Assembly (NCBI GenBank): GCA_002167855.2
Contig: NHBG02000020.1
Coordinates: forward strand, 25,604-89,603
Length of the DNA stretch: 64,000 nucleotides
Direction: 5' to 3'
From: Gammaproteobacteria bacterium TMED1
GTDB taxonomy: Bacteria > Pseudomonadota > Gammaproteobacteria > Pseudomonadales > Azotimanducaceae
The notes below the pieces were generated by a model, which was given only the letters and a program-made list of their open reading frames with translations, did no database searches and was not told where the DNA came from. Made by a program: the position numbers and the translations under genes. Positions 10,388 through 19,184 of the stretch are shown piece after piece (within the stretch, counting starts at the first letter, position 1; each line of letters starts with the position of its first letter).

Positions 10388-11662
10388 TTATCCTTTAAAT
10401 TCTGGATACGCTGTCGGGGAAATCTCAGATCCGTCAAGACCCTCAAGCTCCTCGGATTCTGAAACTCTGATTCCCATGAGCATTTTGAGAATGAACCAAA
10501 CGATTCCACTGGCAACGAATACCCAAACAAAAATTGTTAAGGCTCCGATGATTTGACCAGAAAAGGAAGCGCCGTCGTTGGTTAGAGGAACTAGGAGTAG
10601 ACCTAGAAGCCCCACGGTGCCATGCACAGAAATTGCTCCAACCGGATCATCGATCTTGAGCTTGTCTAGGAACATAATTGAAAAGACCACTAAAACGCCA
10701 CCGGCGGCACCGAAAAGGGTTGCCAGAAGTGGAGTAGGCGTTGAGGGTTCTGCAGTAATTGCCACAAGCCCTGCTAAAGCGCCATTCAGGACCATGGTTA
10801 AATCGCCTTTGCCGAAGAGAAATTTGGATACCAGCAAGGCCGCAATCGCGCCGCCCGCAGCCGCGGTGTTTGTGTTAAGAAAGACCATGGCTACTGCATT
10901 CGCACTTGCCGCATCCCCTAGCTTGAGAACTGAACCGCCGTTGAATCCGAACCAGCCGAGCCACAAGATAAAAACACCTAGTGTGGCAAGGGGCATATTG
11001 GCACCACCAATCGCATTCACCTCACCATTAGGACCGTACTTACCAGTTCTTGCACCGAGTAACAGAACGCCCGCTAAAGCAGCCGCGGCTCCTGCCATAT
11101 GTACTATGCCCGAACCGGCAAAATCAGAAAATCCTAAATCACCGAGGTTGTAGAGTCCAAAAACGTCAGCTCCGTTCCATGTCCAGGACCCTTCCATCGG
11201 ATAAATGAAGCCAGTCATAACAATCGCAAATGCGAAAAAAGCCCAAATCTTCATCCTCTCTGCGACAGCTCCCGAAATAATTGACATTGCTGTTGCTACA
11301 AAGACTACCTGGAAGAAAAAGTCAGATGCGTTGGCGTAAACTGATCCGCCATCAAATCCAGCTTCTGCTGACTCAGCTATGACTGCAGCGGTCAGTCCAT
11401 CCGCTGAGGCGGCCCCGTCGAGTGCTATACCCTCAAGGAGAACATTGCCGCCATACATAATTGCATAGCCGCAGATTAGATACATTACGCAAGAAATAGA
11501 AAATAGGACTATGTTCTTCGCGAGAATCGTTGATGTATTTTTCTGGCGGACCAAACCGGCTTCCAACATTGCAAAGCCCGCCGCCATCCACATTACTAGC
11601 GCTCCGCACACCAAAAAGTAAAAAGTGTCCATCGCATATTGAAGTTCGTAAATCTGTTCCAT
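10388..11662 (-). CDS. amtB: Ammonium transporter (Amt family)
   Basis: This 424-residue polytopic membrane protein has about eleven transmembrane helices and belongs to the Amt/Rh family, which moves ammonium across the inner membrane. The twin pore histidines are visible in GIVHMAGAAAALAG and ISVHGTVGLLGLL, with GFIYPMEGSW and NTNTAAAGGAIAALL typical of marine proteobacterial Amt proteins. No cleaved signal peptide is evident. A partner PII gene (glnK), usually adjacent, is absent on both sides. The upstream sequence has a sigma-54-type promoter, which implies expression under nitrogen limitation. Confidence 0.93.
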   Translation of the reverse strand: MEQIYELQYAMDTFYFLVCGALVMWMAAGFAMLEAGLVRQKNTSTILAKNIVLFSISCVMYLICGYAIMYGGNVLLEGIALDGAASADGLTAAVIAESAEAGFDGGSVYANASDFFFQVVFVATAMSIISGAVAERMKIWAFFAFAIVMTGFIYPMEGSWTWNGADVFGLYNLGDLGFSDFAGSGIVHMAGAAAALAGVLLLGARTGKYGPNGEVNAIGGANMPLATLGVFILWLGWFGFNGGSVLKLGDAASANAVAMVFLNTNTAAAGGAIAALLVSKFLFGKGDLTMVLNGALAGLVAITAEPSTPTPLLATLFGAAGGVLVVFSIMFLDKLKIDDPVGAISVHGTVGLLGLLLVPLTNDGASFSGQIIGALTIFVWVFVASGIVWFILKMLMGIRVSESEELEGLDGSEISPTAYPEFKG

Positions 11663-11703
11663 AAAGGTCCCCGATTGAATCGTGTTATTGTCGCTTTACT
11701 GAT

Positions 11704-11721
11704 AAGCAAAGGTAATGCCAA
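11704..11721 (-). promoter_or_regulatory. Sigma-54 (RpoN) promoter of amtB
   Basis: The minus strand reads TTGGCATTACCTTTGCTT. The -24 GG and -12 GC are exactly 10 nt apart, matching the sigma-54 consensus TGGCAC-N5-TTGC with a single change. The predicted transcript would start near 11694, about 32 nt before the amtB ATG. The match to both invariant dinucleotides and the fit with a nitrogen gene make this likely. Confidence 0.7.
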
Positions 11722-11814
11722 GATACTTCAACTCAAGGAACCGGGGGTTTACAGCGATTTACAAGCTAACAACAAAACAGTATTGCCCTACTTTGGATAA
11801 CTTCTTTCTCAATT

Positions 11815-11831
11815 TGCACTAAAAAAGAGCG
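11815..11831 (-). promoter_or_regulatory. Possible NtrC-binding site upstream of amtB
   Basis: TGCACT-AAAAA-AGAGCG is an imperfect palindrome like the NtrC consensus TGCACC-N5-GGTGCA, with one good and one weak half. It lies about 120 bp upstream of the predicted sigma-54 start, a usual place for an activator site. Only one copy was found, so it is a suggestion. Confidence 0.35.
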
Positions 11832-11927
11832 ATTAAAGTAATATCAAAATGAGAATTTGTTGTTTCCAGAGAAAAGGGAGGTTTGTGAAGGGAAAATTAT
11901 AAGTAGTCTGCTTTCCTAAATTTTATG

Positions 11928-13946
11928 CTAACGCGCACCAACGAACTGATAGCGAAGCTCCTCTATTTGATCACGAACGCGCGCGGCTTCTTCAAATGCC
12001 AAATTCCTAGCATATTCGAACATCTCTTTTTCCAGGATCCCTATTTGCTTCTCTAGATCTTCCTGGTTTAGCGTCTGGTTCACAGCGTTTTCTTTATCAA
12101 TAACTCTACGACCCTCTTTCTTGTTTCTTTTGAGCTCAACACCACGGGCGCCTTCCATGATATCAGCAACATCCCTTTTGATTCCCATAGGAATAATGTT
12201 GTTTTTCTGATTATGGTCAATCTGTTTCTCTCGTCGTCGGTCAGTTTCATCAATCGCTCTTTGCATTGACGCTGTCACCGTATCTGCGTACATAATAGCC
12301 TTCCCTTTAATATTTCGAGCCGCACGTCCAATAGTCTGGATCAATGAACGGTCAGACCTTAGGAATCCTTCCTTATCAGCATCTAGTATCGCGACTAAAG
12401 AAACCTCAGGCATATCAAGGCCCTCCCTCAATAAATTAATACCTACAAGAACATCAAATGTGCCTAGCCTGAGATCACGTATGATTTCTGTGCGCTCCAC
12501 AGTATCAATATCAGAATGCAGGTAACGTACTCTCACTTCGTGCTCATTCAGATACTCTGTCAAATCTTCAGCCATACGCTTAGTGAGGGTGGTGATGAGT
12601 ACTCGCTCGTCCGAGGCTGCGCGTAAAGTAATTTCAGTTAATACATCATCGACCTGGCTGCTGGCAGGACGGACTTCTATCTCAGGATCGACTAAACCTG
12701 TGGGCCTGACAACCTGGTCAACTACCTGACCGGCTTTTAACTCTTCATAAGGCCCTGGTGTGGCAGAAACGAAAATCATCTGAGGAGCCAGCTTCTCCCA
12801 CTCTTCGAACCTTAAAGGTCGATTATCAAGCGCTGAAGGCAAGCGGAAACCGAAATCAACTAAGGTTTGTTTACGCGAGCGATCGCCCTTATACATCGCC
12901 CCTAACTGCGGAACACCTACATGAGATTCGTCAATAACCAATAGTGCGTCATCAGGAAGATAATCATATAAAGTTGGAGGAGCCTCTCCCGATGCTCGCC
13001 CAGATAAATAGCGAGAATAGTTCTCAATCCCTGTGCAATATCCAAGTTCCTTTATCATTTCCAAATCAAAGTTAGTTCGCTGTTCTAGACGTTGCGCCTC
13101 TACTAGCTTGTTTCCATTTTTTAATATTCTTAAGCGATCGCGTAATTCTTCACGGATTTCCTCCAGCGCTCGCTCAATAGTCTCTCTCGGGGTGACATAA
13201 TGAGACTTTGGAAAGATAGTAACTCGCGGAATCCGACGAATAAGCTCTCCAGTAAGTGGATCAAACAACCCAATGTTATCTATAACATCATCAAAGAGTT
13301 CTATTCTTATCGCTTGCTTTTCAGAGTCCGCAGGAAATATATCGATTACATCCCCGCGGACTCGGTAGGAAGCTCTCCGAAGTTCTAACTCATTGCGGGT
13401 GTACTGCAACTCAGCTAGGCGACGCAAAATCCAACGCTGATCAACTTTATCACCCCTATCCAAATGCATAACCATTTGCAAGTAAGCTTTGGGATCACCC
13501 AACCCATAAATAGAGGACACTGAAGCTACCACAATGGCATCTTCGCGTTCCAGTAGCGCCTTGGTTGCAGATAACCTCATCTGCTCAATATGCTCATTTA
13601 TTGCGGAATCTTTCTCGATATAGGTATCGGATGCAGGCACATAAGCTTCAGGCTGGTAGTAGTCGTAATACGAAACAAAATACTCTACGGCATTATTTGG
13701 GAAAAAATCTTTGAATTCCCCATACAATTGAGCAGCTAAGGTTTTATTTGGAGCCATGACGAGTGTTGGTCTCTGAAGCTTCTCGATAACATTTGCAATC
13801 GTGAATGTTTTTCCAGAACCCGTAACGCCAAGCAAGGTTTGTGCGGCCAAACCGTTCTCAACACCTTGCGTAAGCTTGATGATTGCATTTGGCTGATCGC
13901 CTTCAGGTTTGTAGCCTGAATATATTTTAAAGGGCTCTGCTGTAAT
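11928..13946 (-). CDS. uvrB: Excinuclease ABC subunit B, apparent AUU start
   Basis: UvrB is the helicase-like damage-verification subunit of nucleotide excision repair and works with UvrA and UvrC. It has Walker A GVTGSGKT, the beta-hairpin region [33 protein letters not shown], helicase motifs to QTIGRAARN, and a C-terminal UVR domain. A conventional start (TTG at 13850) would remove the conserved GDQP-AI segment. The frame upstream reads [13 protein letters not shown] and continues only to ATT-ACA-GCA-GAG before an in-frame TAG. The ATT at 13946 is preceded by AGGAG with a 7 nt spacer and yields 672 residues (E. coli 673). No ATG, GTG or TTG occurs between that stop and the GDQP motif. Confidence 0.93.
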   Translation of the reverse strand: MTAEPFKIYSGYKPEGDQPNAIIKLTQGVENGLAAQTLLGVTGSGKTFTIANVIEKLQRPTLVMAPNKTLAAQLYGEFKDFFPNNAVEYFVSYYDYYQPEAYVPASDTYIEKDSAINEHIEQMRLSATKALLEREDAIVVASVSSIYGLGDPKAYLQMVMHLDRGDKVDQRWILRRLAELQYTRNELELRRASYRVRGDVIDIFPADSEKQAIRIELFDDVIDNIGLFDPLTGELIRRIPRVTIFPKSHYVTPRETIERALEEIREELRDRLRILKNGNKLVEAQRLEQRTNFDLEMIKELGYCTGIENYSRYLSGRASGEAPPTLYDYLPDDALLVIDESHVGVPQLGAMYKGDRSRKQTLVDFGFRLPSALDNRPLRFEEWEKLAPQMIFVSATPGPYEELKAGQVVDQVVRPTGLVDPEIEVRPASSQVDDVLTEITLRAASDERVLITTLTKRMAEDLTEYLNEHEVRVRYLHSDIDTVERTEIIRDLRLGTFDVLVGINLLREGLDMPEVSLVAILDADKEGFLRSDRSLIQTIGRAARNIKGKAIMYADTVTASMQRAIDETDRRREKQIDHNQKNNIIPMGIKRDVADIMEGARGVELKRNKKEGRRVIDKENAVNQTLNQEDLEKQIGILEKEMFEYARNLAFEEAARVRDQIEELRYQFVGAR

Positions 13947-13953
13947 TTTAGAA

Positions 13954-13958
13954 CTCCT
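13954..13958 (-). promoter_or_regulatory. Shine-Dalgarno that places the uvrB start at AUU
   Basis: AGGAG on the minus strand is followed by the 7 nt spacer TTCTAAA and then ATT at 13946-13944. The spacing is ideal and there is no conventional start codon nearby in frame. Confidence 0.7.
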
Positions 13959-14037
13959 AAGCTAAGTTTAATTCCTGCATTTCTTAGCAGGTTTTCCCGA
14001 TTAACAATTAAGAAGCAAACAATAGTCTGCCGATAGG

Positions 14038-14067
14038 TTGACGTAAACAGGCAGGCAGAATTACAAT
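14038..14067 (+). promoter_or_regulatory. Sigma-70 promoter of the tRNA-Asn gene
   Basis: TTGACG at 14038-14043 and TACAAT at 14062-14067 are separated by 18 bp. The predicted start is about 10 nt ahead of the mature tRNA-Asn 5' end. Confidence 0.6.
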
Positions 14068-14083
14068 CCCCAATTCGCGTTGA

Positions 14084-14159
14084 TCCCCGATAGCTCAGTT
14101 GGTAGAGCAAATGACTGTTAATCATTGGGTCCCTGGTTCGAGCCCAGGTCGGGGAGCCA
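14084..14159 (+). tRNA. tRNA-Asn (anticodon GTT)
   Basis: This 76 nt plus-strand gene has acceptor stem TCCCCGA/TCGGGGA, D arm GCTC-AGTTGGTA-GAGC, anticodon arm AATGA-CTGTTAA-TCATT with GTT in the centre, T arm CCTGG-TTCGAGC-CCAGG, discriminator G and an encoded CCA. It is the only plus-strand feature between uvrB and mtaD and has its own promoter. Confidence 0.97.
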
Positions 14160-14194
14160 AGGCAGCAGCCGTATCATTTGTATAACCAAGACAG

Positions 14195-15000
14195 CTAAAG
14201 AGGCAACGCCTCGCCTAAAAATGGCAGATTCGTAATATCGCTACACTGATTACCTTCAAGTCCAAAGATAGTTTTAATCGTAGCCCAATTTTTGCCGCTT
14301 GGGCAGTGCCAGACCATTTTCTTTACTTTAAAGCCACGGGATTGGCACTGGCATGATAGCTTAATTGCCACTAAAACCTCGGCAAAACTTCTCAAGATTG
14401 TGAGATTTTGCTTGGCAATACCCCGTGTATTGTCAATATTCGGATCAATCAGCTGAGTAAGGCCTAGAATTGTTGGTAAGCGTTTCATGTAAGTAACAAT
14501 AAATTTAGCAATAACCTCATCACCTATCTGATCGCGCTCTAAGGCTACTAAAGAAAGCAATATAGAAAGTGAGGGGGTAATCTCTTGGCAAAACTCGGAA
14601 TATTGGTATATTTCATCAGTGGGGAGACCGGCTTTAAAATAAGCGGATTAAAGTGATTGCAGAGATTCGGCTACGTAACCAGGCTCCTAATCTCTAATTC
14701 GGGTCAGAGCAGAGACCGCTTCTCTATATCTTCCCTCGGCAGGATCAATTTTTCCAAAACACCTTTCCGTCGCATTATTCGTCCCAACGCAAAATGGGTA
14801 TTTTATGTATCTCTATTGACTTCAAGTTTCTCAATAAAAGCCGCAACAGCTCGATCGGGCTCTTGGTTAAAGAGATGATCAATTTCATCGCAGTAATTCG
14901 GAACCAATTTCTCAGTTCGTTTGGCTAAAGTTCTTCCTCTCAGGTACCAACCAATTCCAATAGCAAGCTCTACAAGTAAATATAACGACCATCTATCCAA
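14195..15000 (-). pseudogene. lapB: lapB remnant: LPS assembly regulator with stops, frameshift and internal deletion
   Basis: LapB (YciM) is a membrane-anchored TPR protein with a C-terminal rubredoxin-like zinc ribbon that delivers LpxC to FtsH; it normally follows lapA, as here. The N-terminal part (TTG at 15000) reads GIGWYLRGR and stops at TAA 14805-14803. The same frame then continues THFALGRIMRRKG, a typical LapB TPR segment. The sequence next jumps to another frame with AEGRYREAVSALTRI, interrupted by TAG 14689-14687 and TAA 14650-14648. It then reads AYFKAGLPTDEIY and finally MVWHCPSGKNWATIKTIFGL, the zinc ribbon end. About 150-180 codons of the middle are gone. Two of the four zinc cysteines are replaced (Cys to Arg and Cys to Gly). 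The independent lesions make a sequencing error unlikely. Confidence 0.9.
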
Positions 15001-15089
15001 ATAAATCGAAACCAGGATGAGAAGGATTATTTTCCTGAGCTAGGCATACATGTTTTGTAGCATTTTCTGCTACGTATTGTTGAGTACTA

Positions 15090-15389
15090 TTACTCAGAGC
15101 TAGCAGCCTTCAAACGATCTATTTCGCTCTTGGCTGCAGAAACTTGCTTTTCTATCTCGCGATTTCTTAAGCGAGCTCGGACTATGTAAACAAAATTCAG
15201 TAGGCTTGCCATCGCGAAGCCAAATACAAAGGCAAAAATAACCAGCCAAGATATCGGTAGTGAAGGTATCGGGTAGCTTAAAACGGTAATTACAACTTCA
15301 GAACTATTCTCGACGGCAATCACTAAAGCTAGAACTGATACCATGATCAGAAAAAGACGAAAAAGCCACTTTTTGATAAAAGCTATCAT
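15090..15389 (-). CDS. lapA: LPS assembly protein A (DUF1049)
   Basis: This 99-residue inner-membrane protein has two transmembrane helices (about residues 8-28 and 45-68) and a C-terminal cytoplasmic coiled-coil rich in Glu and Lys (residues 70-97). VENSSEVVITVLSYPIPSLP is the short periplasmic loop typical of the family. In E. coli LapA works with LapB to control LpxC turnover. Here LapA is intact while the adjacent lapB is broken, so LapA either has another role or is itself on the way out. It follows ihfB by 37 bp. Confidence 0.9.
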   Translation of the reverse strand: MIAFIKKWLFRLFLIMVSVLALVIAVENSSEVVITVLSYPIPSLPISWLVIFAFVFGFAMASLLNFVYIVRARLRNREIEKQVSAAKSEIDRLKAASSE

Positions 15390-15426
15390 TCAATTATAGC
15401 GCCAATTGCACCAAAGACTTTGCCGT

Positions 15427-15765
15427 CTATGTCGAGCCATCCGAAGAGTAATCTGAGGAACTACCAGAAGACAATCCTAGATTGACGCGCTCTCGTAGTT
15501 CTTTTCCAGGTTTAAAATGCGGAACATATTTACCAACCAGGCTCACTTCCTCACCTGTCTTCGGGTTACGGCCGATCCGAGCAGACCTGTAATTAAGCGA
15601 AAAACTCCCGAAACCACGAATTTCAATACGTTCTCCCCTCGCAAGCGCGTCCGACATATGGTCTAGCATCGTTTTGATAGCCAGTTCCACATCTTTGGCT
15701 GAAAGCTGATTTTGGACAGCGGCTATTTTCTCTATTAGCTCCGATTTAGTCATTGCTTTAGACAC
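15427..15765 (-). CDS. ihfB: Integration host factor subunit beta
   Basis: This 112-residue HU-family protein is the partner of IhfA. It carries [12 protein letters not shown], the diagnostic [16 protein letters not shown] core and the arm [20 protein letters not shown]. The GTG at 15765 (MSKA before MTKSEL) is preceded by AGGG at a usable distance. The ATG at 15753 has no visible Shine-Dalgarno, so the longer form is preferred. A Ser-rich C-terminal tail extends beyond the E. coli protein. It is 14 bp downstream of rpsA, the conserved order. Confidence 0.96.
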   Translation of the reverse strand: MSKAMTKSELIEKIAAVQNQLSAKDVELAIKTMLDHMSDALARGERIEIRGFGSFSLNYRSARIGRNPKTGEEVSLVGKYVPHFKPGKELRERVNLGLSSGSSSDYSSDGST

Positions 15766-15779
15766 ATATGAAAGCCCTG

Positions 15780-17519
15780 TTACTTGTCTACGGATCCACT
15801 CGAAGATCCAGCTTCTTTATCTGTCTCTACATCTAGAGCTGTATCTGTATCCGCGTCCATCTTCTGTTTTATGAGGTCTCCAAGAGTAGTTGGGCTTAGG
15901 TCTTGCTCTTTCTCTCGATGTTCCTTAATCGCATCCTCTTCTTCCTGCATATCCTTAGCTTTAATTGAAACAGCAATAGCCCGGCTTTTCCTATCTACAC
16001 TAACTATCTTAACTTCAATTTCTTCATCAACGGAAAGCGCATTTCGTACATCTTCAACTCGATCGACACTAATTTCGGAAGCTTTGAGAACTGCTTCTAC
16101 ATGCTCGGTGAGAATAACTATAGCCTGCTTAGCATCTACCTCTTTAACTTTACCATGGACAATCGACCCTCGGTCATTTTCAATAAGATATTTATTAAAA
16201 GGATCTTCCTCAAGATGCTTCAAGCCAAGCGAGATCCTCTCACGCTCAGCATCGATAGAGAGGATAATGGTTTCTATTTCATCTCCCTTCGTGAAACGAC
16301 GTACTGCCTGCTCACCCGGCTCATCCCAGGCGATGTCAGATAAGTGCACTAGACCATCTATATTCCCGTCTAAGCCAATAAATATCCCAAAATCGGTGAT
16401 CGACTTGATGTATCCTTTAATATGATCGCCTTTTTCATGTAGGGCATCGAAAGCCTCCCACGGGTTTCCCTGACACTGTTTTATACCCAGGGAAATACGA
16501 CGGCGCTCCTCATCAATATCAAGCACCATTACTTCTACTTCATCACCTACTTGTACAACTTTCGACGGATGAATATTGCGGTTAGTCCAGTCCATTTCAG
16601 ATACATGGACTAAACCCTCAACTCCTTCCTCTAACTCGGCAAAACATCCATAGTCAGTGAGGTTAGTTACACGAGCCATAGTACGAGTCGTCTCTGGGTA
16701 ACGCTGCGTAATTGCAACCCAAGGATCTTCTCCCAACTGTTTTAATCCTAGCGAAACTCTATTTCGCTCTCTGTCGAACTTAAGCACTTTGACAAGAATT
16801 TCATCGCCTACATCAACGATCTCTCCAGGGTGCTTAATTCGTTTCCATGCCATATCTGTAATATGGAGCAAACCATCTACACCACCGAGATCGACAAAAG
16901 CCCCATAGTCCGTGAGATTCTTGACGATACCTTTGACCTCCTGACCTTCTTGCAAGTTTTCGAGAAGCGCTTCTCGCTCAGCACTATTTTCTTGTTCGAG
17001 AACAGAACGACGGGACACTACTACGTTGTTTCTTTTCTGGTCTAACTTAATTACCTTAAACTCAAGCTCCTTTCCCTCTAACTGCTCGTTCTCCCTTAAG
17101 GGGCGCACATCGACCAAAGATCCGGGTAGAAAAGCCCTCACGTCCCGGATTTCTACTGTAAAACCTCCTTTTACGCGACCACTTATCAGACCAGTTATGA
17201 CGTCCTGAGATTCGTAGACGCTCTCCAGAAGTTCCCAAGACTCAGCCCGCTTCGCTTTCTCTCGTGAAAGCCTCGTTTCACCAAAGCCGTCGTCCACGGC
17301 ATCCATGGAGACTTTGACGGTATCGCCGATCTCAACATCAATTTCCCCATTTTCATTTAGAAACTGAGCTCTAGGAATTACTCCTTCCGATTTTAAACCT
17401 GCATGGACAGTAATCCATTCGTTATCAATGTCGACTATGACCCCTGCAATAATGGAACCGGATTGCATATCGATTGTCTTTAAACTTTCTTCAAATAACT
17501 CCGCAAAATTTTCGCTCAT
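15780..17519 (-). CDS. rpsA: 30S ribosomal protein S1
   Basis: This 579-residue protein binds mRNA upstream of start codons and helps the 30S subunit unfold and load transcripts. Six S1 (OB-fold) repeats are visible; typical cores are [39 protein letters not shown] and [20 protein letters not shown]. The C-terminal tail after repeat six is acidic, slightly longer than in E. coli (557 residues) and ends GSSSGSVDK. It lies between cmk and ihfB. S1 helps start-codon recruitment, which may matter given the unusual start codons elsewhere in the window. Confidence 0.97.
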   Translation of the reverse strand: MSENFAELFEESLKTIDMQSGSIIAGVIVDIDNEWITVHAGLKSEGVIPRAQFLNENGEIDVEIGDTVKVSMDAVDDGFGETRLSREKAKRAESWELLESVYESQDVITGLISGRVKGGFTVEIRDVRAFLPGSLVDVRPLRENEQLEGKELEFKVIKLDQKRNNVVVSRRSVLEQENSAEREALLENLQEGQEVKGIVKNLTDYGAFVDLGGVDGLLHITDMAWKRIKHPGEIVDVGDEILVKVLKFDRERNRVSLGLKQLGEDPWVAITQRYPETTRTMARVTNLTDYGCFAELEEGVEGLVHVSEMDWTNRNIHPSKVVQVGDEVEVMVLDIDEERRRISLGIKQCQGNPWEAFDALHEKGDHIKGYIKSITDFGIFIGLDGNIDGLVHLSDIAWDEPGEQAVRRFTKGDEIETIILSIDAERERISLGLKHLEEDPFNKYLIENDRGSIVHGKVKEVDAKQAIVILTEHVEAVLKASEISVDRVEDVRNALSVDEEIEVKIVSVDRKSRAIAVSIKAKDMQEEEDAIKEHREKEQDLSPTTLGDLIKQKMDADTDTALDVETDKEAGSSSGSVDK

Positions 17520-17615
17520 AACTCAATATCATCCCGAAATTTCATTCCATCTCCAACCAAGATGGTTCAAATTAGTTTAAACATCAACCAGATGAGATAG
17601 TTGTTGGCTCTGGTA

Positions 17616-18302
17616 TTAGCCCAGTTTTTCCTCTACAACCGATAGTACAAAATAAAAAACTTCATCAATCGTCATCGCCGTGCTATCTATAATCACCGCG
17701 TCCCGAGCAGGCTCTAGAGGAGCAATTTCCCGCTCCATATCACTCAAATCTCTGTTTTGAATGCTCAGGAAAAGGTCGGGAAGGCTAACATCAATACCCT
17801 TATCTTTCAACTGCTTATAGCGCCTTTCTGCTCTAGCTTCAGGGCTGGCCGTGAGAAAGAATTTCACTTGAGCCTCATCAAATACTACCGTTCCCATATC
17901 TCTGCCATCAGCAACCAGACCGGGGCTCCTCTTGAAAGATCGCTGCAAACTTCTGATAGCTAAACGTAGTTCACTTATAGAGGCTAATTTAGATGCGTCT
18001 ACACCAGCTTCGTTCGTGCGCACTTCTCTAGTAACGTCTTGGTCTCTAAGCCAGACGGATAAGGGATTTTCCGAATCCCCAGTACCGCGAAAACTAATAT
18101 CTAGACCCTGCGCTAGCTCCACAAGCCCTGATTGATTCTTGAAATCTAAGCCATCTTTACGGGCAGCAAGTCCGATGACGCGGTAGATGGCGCCACTATC
18201 CAGGATATGATAACCCTTTAAACTAGCGAGCCTCTGCGTAATAACGCCTTTACCAGCTCCGCTGGGGCCATCAATCGAAACAACAGGAATTGAATTGTTC
18301 AA
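17616..18302 (-). CDS. cmk: Cytidylate kinase
   Basis: This 228-residue P-loop kinase phosphorylates CMP and dCMP. The nucleotide-binding motif is SIDGPSGAGKG near residues 9-19, and ADGRDMGTVVF and RRYKQLKDKGIDVSL are typical of the family. The start is TTG at 18302, which gives the normal N-terminus MNNSIPVVSIDGP. It begins 14 bp after the tyrA stop, where Pseudomonas has an aroA domain; none is present here. Confidence 0.95.
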   Translation of the reverse strand: MNNSIPVVSIDGPSGAGKGVITQRLASLKGYHILDSGAIYRVIGLAARKDGLDFKNQSGLVELAQGLDISFRGTGDSENPLSVWLRDQDVTREVRTNEAGVDASKLASISELRLAIRSLQRSFKRSPGLVADGRDMGTVVFDEAQVKFFLTASPEARAERRYKQLKDKGIDVSLPDLFLSIQNRDLSDMEREIAPLEPARDAVIIDSTAMTIDEVFYFVLSVVEEKLG

Positions 18303-18316
18303 ACTATTTGATCCCG

Positions 18317-19180
18317 CTAAGAATCATATTCTTGAAATTGTTTAAGGTAGTCATTTCTAGCTTTCCTTGCTCGTCTGAATACCTTCTCCATTGCATCAGA
18401 GTCTCCGTTCAAGACTAGTTGTCTCAGTAAAGATATTTCCTCTAAAAAGCGATCCAGTGCTTTTATTACCTCCGAGCGATTAGCTTTAAAAATATCTCGC
18501 CATATTATCGGATCTGAAGCTGCAATTCGGGAAAAATCTCGAAAGCCACCAGCTGCAAACTTCAAAACCTCCATGTTGTCGCCCCTGGAGGATAAGGCCT
18601 CGACAAGCGCATAAGCCAACAAATGCGGCAAATGACTAGTTTGAGCAAGGATATTGTCATGGCGAGCAGCACTCATCTCGATTACCTGAGATCCAAGCGA
18701 CTGCCAAAGTTTACGGATTATTTCCGTCGCATTTTCATCAGTGGATTTTAAAGGTGTTAATATCACCATGTGATTCTCGAACAGGTCTGGATTTGCTGAG
18801 GTAATTCCTTGTTTCTCCGAGCCAGCGATAGGGTGTCCCGGTACAAGCTTCTCCGGCACTTTCCCATAGGCTATCCTACTCGCCTCAATAATGGGTGCCT
18901 TGACGCTTCCCACATCAGTAATGATTTTATTCAATGGGATCTGCTCCAGAATACTCTGAACACTCAATACTGGAACGGCAATTATCATAATATCGACACA
19001 TTTAGCGGAGTCTGCTACCGAAGAGGCAGCACAATCAATAACCCCTGCCTCGAGGGCAGATGCTAGACTGGCGGCATCTTTGTCATAGCCGATAATCTGC
19101 TCAACTAATTTGCGTTTCTTTAATCCGGAAGCAACAGAGCCTCCAATCAATCCAAGACCAACAACTCCTATACGTTTCAT
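18317..19180 (-). CDS. tyrA: Prephenate dehydrogenase
   Basis: This 287-residue NAD-dependent dehydrogenase converts prephenate to 4-hydroxyphenylpyruvate for tyrosine synthesis. The Rossmann motif GLGLIGGSVASGL is at residues 8-20. GHPIAGSEKQG and QTSHLPHLLAYALVEAL are family signatures with catalytic His and substrate Arg regions. It is the stand-alone TyrA; in Pseudomonas the same locus encodes a fusion with EPSP synthase (AroA), and that domain is missing here. It follows hisC by 4 bp. Confidence 0.93.
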   Translation of the reverse strand: MKRIGVVGLGLIGGSVASGLKKRKLVEQIIGYDKDAASLASALEAGVIDCAASSVADSAKCVDIMIIAVPVLSVQSILEQIPLNKIITDVGSVKAPIIEASRIAYGKVPEKLVPGHPIAGSEKQGITSANPDLFENHMVILTPLKSTDENATEIIRKLWQSLGSQVIEMSAARHDNILAQTSHLPHLLAYALVEALSSRGDNMEVLKFAAGGFRDFSRIAASDPIIWRDIFKANRSEVIKALDRFLEEISLLRQLVLNGDSDAMEKVFRRARKARNDYLKQFQEYDS

Positions 19181-19184
19181 TTTT

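Noticed and set aside
10578..11153. 191-codon open frame on the plus strand
   Set aside because: It is antisense to amtB, rich in Pro/Ala/Ser, with no family likeness and no ribosome site; a shadow of amtB codon use.
14195..14560. Separate 121-residue hypothetical gene
   Set aside because: Its end matches the LapB zinc ribbon and upstream frames continue the LapB sequence, so it is part of the lapB pseudogene.
15784..16425. 213-codon open frame on the plus strand
   Set aside because: Antisense to rpsA and Ser-rich; a shadow of the S1 coding frame.
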